A DNA stretch of 64,000 bases from Danxiaibacter sp048498555 (GTDB lineage: Bacteria > Bacteroidota > Bacteroidia > Chitinophagales > Chitinophagaceae): assembly GCA_048498555.1 (NCBI GenBank), contig JBEHXT010000004.1, positions 248,001-312,000 on the forward strand, in the 5' to 3' direction. A program made the translations under genes and the position numbers. Under the pieces are notes generated by a model. It worked only from the letters and a program-made list of their open reading frames with translations, was not told the DNA's origin and ran no database searches. How positions within the stretch are numbered: position 1 is the stretch's first letter; the number at the start of each line of letters is the position of its first letter. This document shows positions 33,626 to 42,603 of the stretch, one piece after another.

Positions 33626-34591
33626 ATGAAACAATCCATAAAACTCATTGCTTCTCACACCATTCAGGTTGAAGCTGCAGCAGTCGCTGGCTTAGAGCAA
33701 TTTATAGATGATAATTTTGAAAATGCAGTAAACGCTGTGCATCAATGCAAAGGCCGTTTAGTGGTTAGTGGCATTGGAAAAAGTGCAATAGTGGGACAAA
33801 AGATTGTTGCCACCTTAAACTCTACCGGTACCCCCGCTTTGTTTATGCATGCCGCTGACGCTATCCATGGTGACCTAGGTATGGTACAGGAACATGATGT
33901 GGTACTGATTATTAGCAAAAGCGGCGAAAGCCCTGAAATAAAAGTATTGGTGCCTTTAATTAAAAACTTTAGCAACACGCTTATAGCGATGGTTGGCAAG
34001 GTTGATTCATTTCTGGCAAAAAATGCGTCCATCATTTTAAATACAAGTGTAAACAAGGAAGCCTGCCCGTATAACCTTGCGCCAACAAGCAGTACAACTG
34101 CCCAAATGGTAATGGGCGATGCGCTGGCCATATGCCTGATGGAGCTGAATAATTTTACAGGTACGGATTTTGCAAAATACCATCCCGGTGGAAACCTTGG
34201 CAAGAGAATGTACCTGCGGGTAGAAGATTTGTATGTTAATAACAGCAAGCCAAAAGTTTTACCAACTGCGTTGCTGAAGGAGGTGATATTAACCATTTCG
34301 CAAAGCCGTTTGGGAACAACTGCTGTTGTAGATGAACTGGACAAAATTATTGGCGTTATAACCGATGGCGATGTTCGCCGTATGTTAGAAAATATAGACG
34401 ACCTGCACTCTATTCGGGCATCAGATATACAAACCCTTCATCCAAAAACTATTCAGCCTGATATGCTGGCCGTTGATGCTTTTGATATATTGCGCAAGCA
34501 CGACATTAGCGCGTTGGTGGTTGCCGATCAGGACGGAAAATATTTGGGTATTTTGCATTTGCATGATCTTGTTAAGGAAGGAATTATTTAA
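33626..34591 (+). CDS. kdsD: Arabinose-5-phosphate isomerase (KpsF/GutQ family)
   Basis: The start at 33626 (MKQSIKLIASHTI) is used because the in-frame TTG at 33617 lies in the -7 box. The 321-residue protein has an SIS domain with SGIGKSAIVGQK, HAADAIHGDLGM and SKSGESPEI, then the TSSTTAQMVMGDA stretch. Two CBS domains follow (~200-320). It converts ribulose-5-phosphate to arabinose-5-phosphate for Kdo synthesis in lipopolysaccharide. manC follows after 56 bp. Confidence 0.95.
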   Translation: MKQSIKLIASHTIQVEAAAVAGLEQFIDDNFENAVNAVHQCKGRLVVSGIGKSAIVGQKIVATLNSTGTPALFMHAADAIHGDLGMVQEHDVVLIISKSGESPEIKVLVPLIKNFSNTLIAMVGKVDSFLAKNASIILNTSVNKEACPYNLAPTSSTTAQMVMGDALAICLMELNNFTGTDFAKYHPGGNLGKRMYLRVEDLYVNNSKPKVLPTALLKEVILTISQSRLGTTAVVDELDKIIGVITDGDVRRMLENIDDLHSIRASDIQTLHPKTIQPDMLAVDAFDILRKHDISALVVADQDGKYLGILHLHDLVKEGII

Positions 34592-34606
34592 TGTTTAATA
34601 TGGGCG

Positions 34607-34626
34607 AATAGCAACAATATGCTATT
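34607..34626 (+). promoter_or_regulatory. Hairpin between kdsD and manC
   Basis: A 7-bp stem AATAGCA/TGCTATT, extendable by flanking GGC/GCC, lies in the 56-bp gap. Only a few T residues follow, so it may act as a processing or partial termination signal. Confidence 0.3.
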
Positions 34627-34647
34627 TTGCCATTTAATTAATAGGAA

Positions 34648-35730
34648 ATGAACAAGCATCATTATGTAGCTATAATGGCTGGAGGTATTGGAAGCCGCTT
34701 TTGGCCCAAGAGCAGGACATCATATCCCAAACAGTTTTTAGATATTTTAAATACAGGTAAAACGCTTATCCAGGCAACTTATGAGCGTTACGCCAAGTTT
34801 ATTCCCGCAGAAAATATTTACGTAGTTACTTCCCAAGACTATGTTTCTATAGTTGAAGAACAATTACCGCAGTTACAAAAAGAAAATATAGTAGCTGAAC
34901 CCAGCCGTAAGAATACAGCTCCTTGTGTTGCTTATATATCTTTTAAACTGATTGAAAAAGATCCTGAAGCTTGTTTGATAGTTGCGCCGAGCGATCACCT
35001 CGTTCTTGATCCCGAAGCATTTGAACAGGTATCTTTGCAGGCACTGGATTTTGCAAAAGAATCAAAGGCATTTGTTACGCTTGGCATTAAGCCTACTTAT
35101 CCTAACACGGGTTATGGCTACATACAGCACGATGTTGAAAGCGTTGCAGATAATATTCATAAGGTAAAAACCTTTACTGAAAAGCCTAACCTGGAACTTG
35201 CTAAAACCTTTATGGCAAGCGGCGACTTTCTATGGAATGCAGGCATTTTTATCTGGCGCGTCGAAAACATACTCCAGGCATTTGAATCATTTCAGCCGGA
35301 AATGTATGAGCTGTTTGTGCAGGAGAAAGAGTTTTTCAACACACAAAATGAAAAAGAAGCGATTGACAGGATTTATCCGCAGTGCACCAATATTTCCATC
35401 GATTATGCTATCATGGAAAAAGCAGATAATGTTTATGTGATTCCTGCATCTTTTGGCTGGAGTGACCTTGGCACATGGAACAGTGCATATGATAATCTTG
35501 AAAAAGATTACCTTGGTAATGCTGTAGCCGGAGATAAGGTTATGGTGATTGATGCAACAAAATGTATGATAACTGCCGGCAGCGAAAAGCTGGTTGTTTT
35601 GCAGGGACTCGATGATTTTATAGTAGTTGATACGCCCGATGTTTTACTCATCTGCAAAAAAGAAAAAGAGCAGGAGATAAAGGAATATGTGGCAGAAGTG
35701 AAGAGAAACATCGGCGACATGCACCTGTAA
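34648..35730 (+). CDS. manC: Mannose-1-phosphate guanylyltransferase
   Basis: The 360-residue protein has the nucleotidyltransferase signature GGIGSRFWPKSRTSYPKQF, APSDHLV, FTEKPNLELA, FLWNAGIFIWR and the FGWSDLGTWNS motif. It lacks the C-terminal phosphomannose isomerase domain of bifunctional forms. It makes GDP-mannose for envelope glycans, which fits its neighbour kdsD and the heptosyltransferase at 29.5-30.5 kb. Confidence 0.95.
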   Translation: MNKHHYVAIMAGGIGSRFWPKSRTSYPKQFLDILNTGKTLIQATYERYAKFIPAENIYVVTSQDYVSIVEEQLPQLQKENIVAEPSRKNTAPCVAYISFKLIEKDPEACLIVAPSDHLVLDPEAFEQVSLQALDFAKESKAFVTLGIKPTYPNTGYGYIQHDVESVADNIHKVKTFTEKPNLELAKTFMASGDFLWNAGIFIWRVENILQAFESFQPEMYELFVQEKEFFNTQNEKEAIDRIYPQCTNISIDYAIMEKADNVYVIPASFGWSDLGTWNSAYDNLEKDYLGNAVAGDKVMVIDATKCMITAGSEKLVVLQGLDDFIVVDTPDVLLICKKEKEQEIKEYVAEVKRNIGDMHL

Positions 35731-35736
35731 GGAAGC

Positions 35737-35844
35737 GTAAAGCCTAAAGCTGGTAGCTTAAAACTGAGTTTGATTCAGCGTTAGGCTGTTTTAATCATAT
35801 TTGCGATTTTATTGTGACATAGTTTTAAGCTTTAGGCTTTAAGC
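35737..35844. repeat. Inverted 'AAGCCTAAAGC' word repeats
   Basis: The left arm GTAAAGCCTAAAGCTGGTAG plus CTTAAAACT (35737-35765) pairs with the right arm AGTTTTAAGCTTTAGGCTTT plus AAGC (35821-35844), apart from a 6-nt insertion. It spans the gap between manC and cdsA, same-strand genes. The words recur at 27634-27667. Confidence 0.8.
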
Positions 35845-35863
35845 TTTTCAAAATAACTACCCA

Positions 35864-36748
35864 ATGGCATTCAATATTCAAACATTTAAGACCAGGTCGT
35901 TAACGGCCGCAGTATTTGTAGTTGTAATGCTTGCAGGTTTGTTGTTAAATTACTTTTCGTTTTTTCTTCTTTTTACGATTATACATTTTGGTTGCTGGGT
36001 TGAATACCAAAAACTCATCGGGCTTATTGATGAAGATTATAAACAGATCTCTCCCTTTCATAAATACGGCGTGATGATATTGGGCTGGGGGTTTATGTTG
36101 TACATGGCGTATTCAACTATAGCCATAGGTAATTTAACGTTGCATGAAATTGGCTGGTGGCTGATGGTTGTGTTTGCCCTTGCTCTACCTATTTCCGAAA
36201 TACTCTTTAGCAAGCAACTTAATATTAAACTGATTGGCTATTCGCTGGTAGGCCTTTTATATATTTCTTTAAGTTGGGGGCTGATGATCGACCTGAGAAA
36301 TCACAATATCCACTGGGGAGCGCTGATCGAGCCTAATACTAAAGACTTTGGTTGGATATATCCCATCGTTCTTATAGCATCCATTTGGATCAATGATACC
36401 ATGGCGTATATAGTTGGTTCTTTTATTGGCAAAACGCCTTTCTCATCCATTTCACCCAAAAAAACCTGGGAAGGAACGCTTGGCGGAGCAATACTTGCGA
36501 TAGCTGTTGTTACGCTTGTAGGTTATTTTGCTTTTGGAATGACAGATTATATTTCGCTGATTGTTATCTCATCTATTGCAGCCGTTATTGGAACAGCCGG
36601 TGATTTACTGGAAAGCAAATTGAAAAGAATGGCCAACGTTAAGGACAGCGGCCAGATTATGCCCGGGCACGGTGGTTTTCTCGACAGGTTTGATTCCTTA
36701 ATTTTGGCAACACCATTCGTTTGGCTGTACGTAACTTTCTTTGCCTAA
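35864..36748 (+). CDS. cdsA: Phosphatidate cytidylyltransferase
   Basis: The 294-residue integral membrane protein has about eight hydrophobic segments and the signature SPKKTWEGTLGG...GDLLESKLKR...KDSGQIMPGHGGFLDRFDS, which is diagnostic of CdsA. It makes CDP-diacylglycerol, the precursor for phosphatidylserine. psd follows within 93 bp. Confidence 0.97.
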   Translation: MAFNIQTFKTRSLTAAVFVVVMLAGLLLNYFSFFLLFTIIHFGCWVEYQKLIGLIDEDYKQISPFHKYGVMILGWGFMLYMAYSTIAIGNLTLHEIGWWLMVVFALALPISEILFSKQLNIKLIGYSLVGLLYISLSWGLMIDLRNHNIHWGALIEPNTKDFGWIYPIVLIASIWINDTMAYIVGSFIGKTPFSSISPKKTWEGTLGGAILAIAVVTLVGYFAFGMTDYISLIVISSIAAVIGTAGDLLESKLKRMANVKDSGQIMPGHGGFLDRFDSLILATPFVWLYVTFFA

Positions 36749-36815
36749 ATCAGCCATCTTTACAGCAGGCGATAGAGACGCTTCTTTACATCAGCCATCA
36801 CACATCATTTCTTGC

Positions 36816-36823
36816 TATCTTTG
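36816..36823 (+). promoter_or_regulatory. -7 box upstream of psd
   Basis: TATCTTTG matches the consensus exactly and lies 18 nt before the psd ATG at 36842. Nearby ATCAGCCATC words are short repeats also seen at 26880-26910. Confidence 0.45.
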
Positions 36824-36841
36824 CATTTCAAAAAAAATAAA

Positions 36842-37498
36842 ATGACGGTTCACAAAGAAGGTTACAAATCAATTGGTATTGCAGCACTTATATTTGGATT
36901 GGTTAACATATTGTCTTTTTTCTTTTTAAGTGCAAGCCTTCCCTGGCTAACTGGCATCGTATTCATCGTTACACTATTGTTATTCCTTTTTATAGTTTCA
37001 TTTTTTCGCATTCCAAGCCGTGAGCTAACTGTGTCTGAAGGACAGGTAATTTGCCCGGCCGATGGAAAAGTGGTTGTTATTGAAGAGATTACTGATGAAG
37101 AATATTTTAAGGATAAGCGCATACAAGTGAGCATTTTTATGAGCCCTGCTAACGTTCACGTTAACCGCAACCCAATGAGTGGCAACGTGCTTTATAGTAA
37201 ATACCACAAAGGCAAATACCTTGTTGCATGGCATCCGAAATCATCTACTGAAAACGAAAGGCATAGTGTAGTAATTGAAAACTCAAAAGGAACTATTCTT
37301 GTTAAGCAGATAGCCGGCGCATTAGCAAAACGTATTTGCAATTATCTTACTGCTGGCCAGCAGGTTAAACAAGGCGAAGAGTTAGGCTTCATTAAATTTG
37401 GCAGCCGCGTAGACGTGTTGTTGCCGGTAGGCGCCAAAATAGATGTTCAGATGAACCAGGTTGTAAAAGGCGGCGTTACCGTTTTAGCAACGCTGTAA
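36842..37498 (+). CDS. psd: Phosphatidylserine decarboxylase, short form
   Basis: The ATG at 36842 begins MTVHKEGYKSIGIAALIFG. The 218-residue protein has an N-terminal membrane segment pair, then PADGKVVVIEE, FMSPANVHVNR and FGSRVDVLLP. Autocleavage between Gly187 and Ser188 in that last motif should create the pyruvoyl cofactor. It converts phosphatidylserine to phosphatidylethanolamine, one step beyond cdsA. Confidence 0.95.
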   Translation: MTVHKEGYKSIGIAALIFGLVNILSFFFLSASLPWLTGIVFIVTLLLFLFIVSFFRIPSRELTVSEGQVICPADGKVVVIEEITDEEYFKDKRIQVSIFMSPANVHVNRNPMSGNVLYSKYHKGKYLVAWHPKSSTENERHSVVIENSKGTILVKQIAGALAKRICNYLTAGQQVKQGEELGFIKFGSRVDVLLPVGAKIDVQMNQVVKGGVTVLATL

Positions 37499-37520
37499 GT
37501 ATATCTTATCTCATTGAAAC

Positions 37521-37542
37521 GCCGGACGCAAATGTGTCCGGC
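37521..37542 (+). terminator. Intrinsic terminator after psd
   Basis: GCCGGAC/GTCCGGC stem (7 bp) with an 8-nt loop, followed by ATTTTATTTT, 23 bp after the psd stop. Confidence 0.85.
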
Positions 37543-37598
37543 ATTTTATTTTAAGCAGCCCGTTGCGCCGCCGCGCCCGTCGCGTGAAACCCATCTCC

Positions 37599-37629
37599 TT
37601 TGTCAAAAATCTTCGTTAACCTACCTTTG
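37599..37629 (+). promoter_or_regulatory. Consensus promoter of the SMUBP2-like helicase
   Basis: TTTG (37599-37602), 19-bp spacer and TACCTTTG (37622-37629) match the consensus exactly. The ATG at 37635 is 5 nt downstream, which predicts a leaderless mRNA. Confidence 0.7.
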
Positions 37630-37634
37630 CGCCC

Positions 37635-39542
37635 ATGGATTACTTCAGGAAGCTATTGGATTTATTGAAGACAGAACGGGAAGAAGACCTTCAATCTTAC
37701 AGGCAACTTATTGAAAACTCTTCAGTTATAGATAGAAGAACCGCCGGCATGGCGTGGTACCCCATCGCTATAAGGGGTTCTGAACCTGGAAAAGGTGATT
37801 ATCTCACGGTTGAGGTTGAGCGCACTACACATCAGGATGTAAATCACCAGCTTCGGTTTGGCGTATCCGCAGTACTATTTTCAAATCATGATGCAAAAAA
37901 TGACCGGCTGGAAGGTATCATTACCTATCAGTCTGGCAACACTTTAAAAATATCTCTTCGGGTAGATGAATTACCTGATTGGGCAAGCGATGGCAAACTC
38001 GGCATCGACTTATTGTTTGATGATACCAGTTATGATGAAATGCAAAATGCACTAAAAGCAGCATCAGGGATCATTGAAAAAAGAGAGGAAGGGCGCTTAA
38101 CGAGGATCTTAACTGGTGAACAACCTCCAACGTTCAATAATGAAGTTATTCATCATAAAATCCCTTCGTTAAATACCGTACAACAACAAGCCGTAGAAAA
38201 AATATTAACGGCCAACGATGTGGCCATAATACACGGCCCTCCGGGAACCGGCAAAACAACTACGTTGGTACAAGCCATCAAGGCTTTAATAAAACAGAAT
38301 AACAAAAAAATACTGGTAGTTGCACCGAGCAATACTGCCGTTGACCTGCTGAGCGAGAAGCTGTCAGAAGAAGGGTTAAATGTATTGCGTGTTGGTAACC
38401 CGGCAAAGGTTTCCGATCGATTAACCTCGCTGACATTGGACAGTAAGATGGCTGAGCACAGCAGCATAAAGGTTATCAAATCGCTCAAAAAGCAGGCGAA
38501 TGAATTCCGCAACATGGCGCAAAAGTACAAGCGTAATTTTGGTAAAGCGGAAAGGGAGCAACGGAAAGCACTGTTTGATGAAGCAAGAAAAATAATGACT
38601 GAGGTTGGCAAAACCGAGCAATATATTATTGATGACCTGATTGCAAAAGCACAGGTAATTGCAGCGACCCCGGTCGGCTCCAATCACTATACCGTCCGAA
38701 ACGTTACTTATGATACAGTTGTAATAGATGAAGCCGGACAGGCATTAGAACCAGCCTGCTGGATACCGATACTTAAAGCGCGCAAAGTAATTTTTGCAGG
38801 TGATCATTGCCAGCTCTCTCCAACTATCAAATCAAATGAAGCCGCCCGAGCAGGGCTAAGCACAACATTGCTGGAGAAATGTGTGCAATTGTATCCTGAT
38901 GCAACAATATTATTGGAAGAACAGTACCGCATGCATAGCGATATTATGGTTTACTCATCAAAAGTGTTTTATAACAATAAGTTGAAGGCACATGAATCTG
39001 TAGCGAACCGTTTGTTAACCGGTGACGATAAAGCTGTCTCTTTTATAGATACTGCCGGTTGCGGTTATGATGAAAAGCGCGAAGGCACCAGCACATCCAA
39101 TAAAGAAGAAGCACTGTTTTTGATGAGGCATCTTTCTCAATCAATAACACAACTGAGCAAACATTATACATTAGAAAATTTTCCTTCTATTGCTGTGATA
39201 TCTCCTTACAAACAACAAATCCATATTTTATTTGAGTTGTTTGAACAGTCCGCAGAATTAAAAAAATACAGCAACAAGATTTCTATCAACACGATTGACA
39301 GCTTCCAGGGGCAGGAACGCGACATCGTTTACATCAGTATGACGAGAAGTAATATTGATGGCGAAATTGGCTTTCTTTCAGACATAAGAAGAATGAATGT
39401 TGCTATGACAAGAGCTAAAAAGAAACTTGTAATTATTGGCGATAGCAGCACACTGTCACAAATGAATTTCTATCGCGGATTTATAGAATATGCTGAAGAA
39501 ATTAACGCCTATCAAAGCGCGTGGGAATTCGTGGAGGAATAA
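37635..39542 (+). CDS. SMUBP-2/UPF1-like superfamily 1 helicase
   Basis: The 635-residue protein has an N-terminal beta-barrel-like region (~1-150), then Walker A IHGPPGTGKTTT (~199), the Walker B type DEAGQALEPA, GDHCQLSPT, YRMHSDIM, DSFQGQERDIVYIS and NVAMTRAKKKL. These are the ordered motifs of the IGHMBP2/UPF1 branch of SF1B helicases. Bacterial members act 5'-3' on DNA or RNA, with unclear biology. The TAA stop is the first word of the repeat that follows. Confidence 0.93.
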   Translation: MDYFRKLLDLLKTEREEDLQSYRQLIENSSVIDRRTAGMAWYPIAIRGSEPGKGDYLTVEVERTTHQDVNHQLRFGVSAVLFSNHDAKNDRLEGIITYQSGNTLKISLRVDELPDWASDGKLGIDLLFDDTSYDEMQNALKAASGIIEKREEGRLTRILTGEQPPTFNNEVIHHKIPSLNTVQQQAVEKILTANDVAIIHGPPGTGKTTTLVQAIKALIKQNNKKILVVAPSNTAVDLLSEKLSEEGLNVLRVGNPAKVSDRLTSLTLDSKMAEHSSIKVIKSLKKQANEFRNMAQKYKRNFGKAEREQRKALFDEARKIMTEVGKTEQYIIDDLIAKAQVIAATPVGSNHYTVRNVTYDTVVIDEAGQALEPACWIPILKARKVIFAGDHCQLSPTIKSNEAARAGLSTTLLEKCVQLYPDATILLEEQYRMHSDIMVYSSKVFYNNKLKAHESVANRLLTGDDKAVSFIDTAGCGYDEKREGTSTSNKEEALFLMRHLSQSITQLSKHYTLENFPSIAVISPYKQQIHILFELFEQSAELKKYSNKISINTIDSFQGQERDIVYISMTRSNIDGEIGFLSDIRRMNVAMTRAKKKLVIIGDSSTLSQMNFYRGFIEYAEEINAYQSAWEFVEE

Positions 39543-39687
39543 TTGACAATTGAAAGGGGACAATTGAAAATGAACGCGCAGAGAACTTCAATCACAGCGT
39601 AAACGAGTTGTTTTCACAAAATGCTCTGCACTATTAATTTAGCTCCTGACAGATCATTGTCAATTTTCCCCTTTTCAATTATCAATT
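39540..39687. repeat. Inverted 'TTGACAATTGA' repeat between convergent genes
   Basis: The left arm TAATTGACAATTGAAAGGGG plus ACAATTGAAAATGA (39540-39573) and the right arm TCATTGTCAATTTTCCCCTT plus TTCAATTATCAATTA (39653-39687) are imperfect complements. It starts at the helicase stop codon and ends 3 bp from the stop codon of the next gene. Confidence 0.9.
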
Positions 39688-39689
39688 AA

Positions 39690-39989
39690 CTAAAATACCA
39701 GTTTAAGTATTTCCCTGTGAGAGCTTATCACATGCTTTTTAAAATTCTCATACCAGTTCTTCCATTCATCACCACCCATGCCTGCTTCCATCGATTTTTC
39801 ATAATCGGAAAGTGAATCGTAACCTTGTTCAAAAATCAGGCGATAGGCATCGCCGGTAAAATCTGAAAGAATTCGCACCTCTTTTGCATCAGGTGGCAAC
39901 AACTTTTGATCTTTGGCAGATTGGAGCAGGGCTTTTGCATCGCGGTAATGACCGAATTGCAATTGGAAAATGTCTCTTACAATGTACAT
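39690..39989 (-). CDS. NIPSNAP/ABM-like small protein
   Basis: The start at 39989 gives MYIVRDIFQLQFGHYRDAKA and 99 residues. The strand-helix pattern, with ILSDFTGDAYRLIFEQGYDSLSDYEK in the middle, fits a dimeric alpha/beta-barrel of the NIPSNAP or monooxygenase-like type. No catalytic residues can be assigned. An upstream in-frame ATG (40010) would add seven residues. Confidence 0.7.
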   Translation of the reverse strand: MYIVRDIFQLQFGHYRDAKALLQSAKDQKLLPPDAKEVRILSDFTGDAYRLIFEQGYDSLSDYEKSMEAGMGGDEWKNWYENFKKHVISSHREILKLVF

Positions 39990-40080
39990 GGCAAGCAATT
40001 TAATGTGCATGTAAAATTACACTGTGTATTGACCGTTGTCAATGGCTCAGATCGGCTAGTTATTGAAAGGCTAAAAGAAA

Positions 40081-42603
40081 TTATTCCGCGTTCGTTGCTT
40101 CGGCACTATTCTTCTGTAACTGTAAAGAGGCGAGCACCAATTTTATCTCTCCAAAGGAAACATTGTCCCCAAGCTGAGCTTTTATGGTTGTAAGCGACTC
40201 ACCGTCGTACTTTTTAGCTTCAGGTTCAATCAAAATGATCTTTTCACGATCTACCAGTTTTTCGATTGGTATAATTCCTTTTTCTACATAATGAGCCAAA
40301 TGGCCCTCAATTGTTTGTATGGTAAAACTTCGTGCTGTAGCAATCTCACTAATGGTTTTGCCTTCAGCAAAAAGCTTATATGTTTCCGCTTTTGTGTCAA
40401 CTTTAGGAGCAGTTTCTTTTTTCTCGGGCTTCTTTTTAACGGTCACTCTTTCATGCATTTCTGAGGAAAGATTGTGCTTCTCTGAATATGCTGTAATGAT
40501 ACGTAGGAATTGTTTTCCGTATGTGCTCACTTTTGCTTTTCCAAAACCCGAAATCTGCTCCAGCTCCTTTTCTGTTTGCGGTAGATAACGCGCCATTTCT
40601 TCCAGCGTTTTACCGCCGGCAACCATAAAAATTGGAAGGTCTTTCTGATCGCAGATAGCGTCTCGTAGTTGCTTCAGTTCACGATAAAGCTCAATATTGG
40701 GGAGATCGGTTTTATATCCTTTGTTAGCAGCAGCATATGCATTTGATTTAAGGGCCGGCATAATAAAGCTTTTGCCCAATGCAAAGTAGGAGTCAATTGC
40801 AAAGCCGGTTGAAAGGCCATTCATAATATGCTCCGTCCTTGCTGCTTCCAGAAACAACTCTTGCAATAGTTCGTTATAGGCGAGTGCCTGAGGCCTGCTG
40901 TCTGTAACCGCCGGCGACAGTGGAAGTTGTTCTGTTATTGCTTTAAGATGGCCGGCAAAATAGTTGGCTGCAGCTTTGCTTCTATCCTGCAACGCGGTGT
41001 TCTCTTCGGGCACCATATCTTCTTTTACGTATTGCTGTAATTGTGACCTGAATTTCAGCGCTACGTTTTGCAAAGCATCAATAGCTTGCAGTTGCTTTTC
41101 AATCCAGGGCATTGTATTTTCTGAAAAAGCGTCAACATGTTCAAGCACAGATTGATGCAATTTGTTTGCTATGGTAAGCATCTTTTTGAAATCGAAGATT
41201 CCCACAATAAGCTGCCCCTGGTATTGCTTCTTATCTGCTTGCAAAGAAGCATCTAAATAGCTTGCGGATTGCCTTTGATTGGAGAAATGAATGATATGCT
41301 CATTGCTCCTGATACTTGCATTGGAAATCCGGCTTTTTAATACCATGCCGCCCAGCGTAGTACAGCGGCTAAGCGCCACATAAACCTGCCCGGATGCAAA
41401 TGCCGCACCCGCATCAATAACTGCTTTTTCAAAAGTAAGCCCCTGGCTTTTGTGAATAGTAATGGCCCAGGCTAACCGCAAGGGAAATTGTTCGAAGGTA
41501 CCGAGTACTTCGTCCTCCACTTGTTGCGACGTAGCGTTAATGGAATATTTTACGTTTTCCCACTTCTCCTTTTTCACTTCAATTTCACTTACATCATCTT
41601 TGCACTGCACAAATATTGCCTCGTCGGTAAGTTTTGTAACAGTGCCGATCTTGCCATTAAAATATCGCCTTACTTTTTCAACATCATTCTTGATAAACAT
41701 TACCTGGGCGCCAACCCTAAGCTGAAGCAGCTCTTCCGCGGGATAAGCCCTTTCACCAAAATCACCTGTAACAACGGCCTTGAATGTTGCAGGGGAAGAA
41801 GTTAATTTGGCTATTTCAGCGGCATTGATGGCGTCTGCCTTATTGTTGTGCGTTGTGAGCGTAATATAACCATCACCCTTTACTGGTTGAAAATTTGGAT
41901 TGTATCTGTCGTTGAGCACTCGAAAGGCATCCTCATCCATCGTATTCGTTCGCACCTTATTCAAAAGGTCTATAAATGCCTGTTCATTTTGCCGGTATAT
42001 TTTATCAAGCTCTATATGTACCGGCTTTTGCTGTTGAATAACCTTGCTATCGAAGAAAAAGGTACTGTCATAATATTTTGACAGAATATTCCATTCTTCA
42101 TCAGACGCGACCGGTGGCAGCTGGAACATGTCCCCAATAAAAAGCATTTGCACACCTCCGAATGGTTCGGCATAGCGATTCCGAAAATGACGGAGTACAA
42201 CATCTATTGCATCCAACACATCGCACCTGACCATACTTATTTCATCTATCACCAATAGTTCCAGTTGTTGCAATACCTGGCGCCGTTCTTTGGTAAGCTT
42301 GATTCTTCCTAATAAGTGATGCTTGTCTATCGATTCTTCTTTTGGCTGAAACCCTCTTGATTCCGGTATATACGGTGTAAACGGAAGTTGAAAAAACGAG
42401 TGAATGGTAACACCTCCGGCATTGATGGCGGCAACACCCGTAGGCGCCACCACAGCCGTTTGCTTAATGGTATTGGACCGAATATATTTTAAGAAGGTTG
42501 TTTTACCGGTGCCGGCTTTACCCGTTAAAAAAACAGAACGGTTTGTATAATGGATAAAATCAGCCGCCAGGCTAAACATTTTATTTTGAGGATCTTGCAT
42601 CAT
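40081..42603 (-). CDS. PIF1-family helicase with HRDC and helix-turn-helix tail
   Basis: From the preferred start at 42603 (MMQDPQNKMFSLAAD) the protein is 840 residues. Upstream in-frame starts at 42651 and 42771 are possible. Motifs are Walker A TGKAGTGKTTF (~27-37), APTGVAAINAGG, DEISMVRCD, IGDMFQLPPV, ITIHKSQGLTFEKAVID and YVALSRC. A long helical region follows, then an HRDC domain (~600-670) and a C-terminal HTH with LFAEGKTISEIATARSFTIQTIEGH. This architecture is found in Bacteroidota PIF1-like proteins. It is probably a 5'-3' helicase in genome maintenance. Confidence 0.92.
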   Translation of the reverse strand: MMQDPQNKMFSLAADFIHYTNRSVFLTGKAGTGKTTFLKYIRSNTIKQTAVVAPTGVAAINAGGVTIHSFFQLPFTPYIPESRGFQPKEESIDKHHLLGRIKLTKERRQVLQQLELLVIDEISMVRCDVLDAIDVVLRHFRNRYAEPFGGVQMLFIGDMFQLPPVASDEEWNILSKYYDSTFFFDSKVIQQQKPVHIELDKIYRQNEQAFIDLLNKVRTNTMDEDAFRVLNDRYNPNFQPVKGDGYITLTTHNNKADAINAAEIAKLTSSPATFKAVVTGDFGERAYPAEELLQLRVGAQVMFIKNDVEKVRRYFNGKIGTVTKLTDEAIFVQCKDDVSEIEVKKEKWENVKYSINATSQQVEDEVLGTFEQFPLRLAWAITIHKSQGLTFEKAVIDAGAAFASGQVYVALSRCTTLGGMVLKSRISNASIRSNEHIIHFSNQRQSASYLDASLQADKKQYQGQLIVGIFDFKKMLTIANKLHQSVLEHVDAFSENTMPWIEKQLQAIDALQNVALKFRSQLQQYVKEDMVPEENTALQDRSKAAANYFAGHLKAITEQLPLSPAVTDSRPQALAYNELLQELFLEAARTEHIMNGLSTGFAIDSYFALGKSFIMPALKSNAYAAANKGYKTDLPNIELYRELKQLRDAICDQKDLPIFMVAGGKTLEEMARYLPQTEKELEQISGFGKAKVSTYGKQFLRIITAYSEKHNLSSEMHERVTVKKKPEKKETAPKVDTKAETYKLFAEGKTISEIATARSFTIQTIEGHLAHYVEKGIIPIEKLVDREKIILIEPEAKKYDGESLTTIKAQLGDNVSFGEIKLVLASLQLQKNSAEATNAE

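Noticed and set aside
38153..38683. 176-codon reverse ORF within the SMUBP2-like helicase
   Set aside because: It is antisense to conserved helicase motifs and shows no domain of its own.
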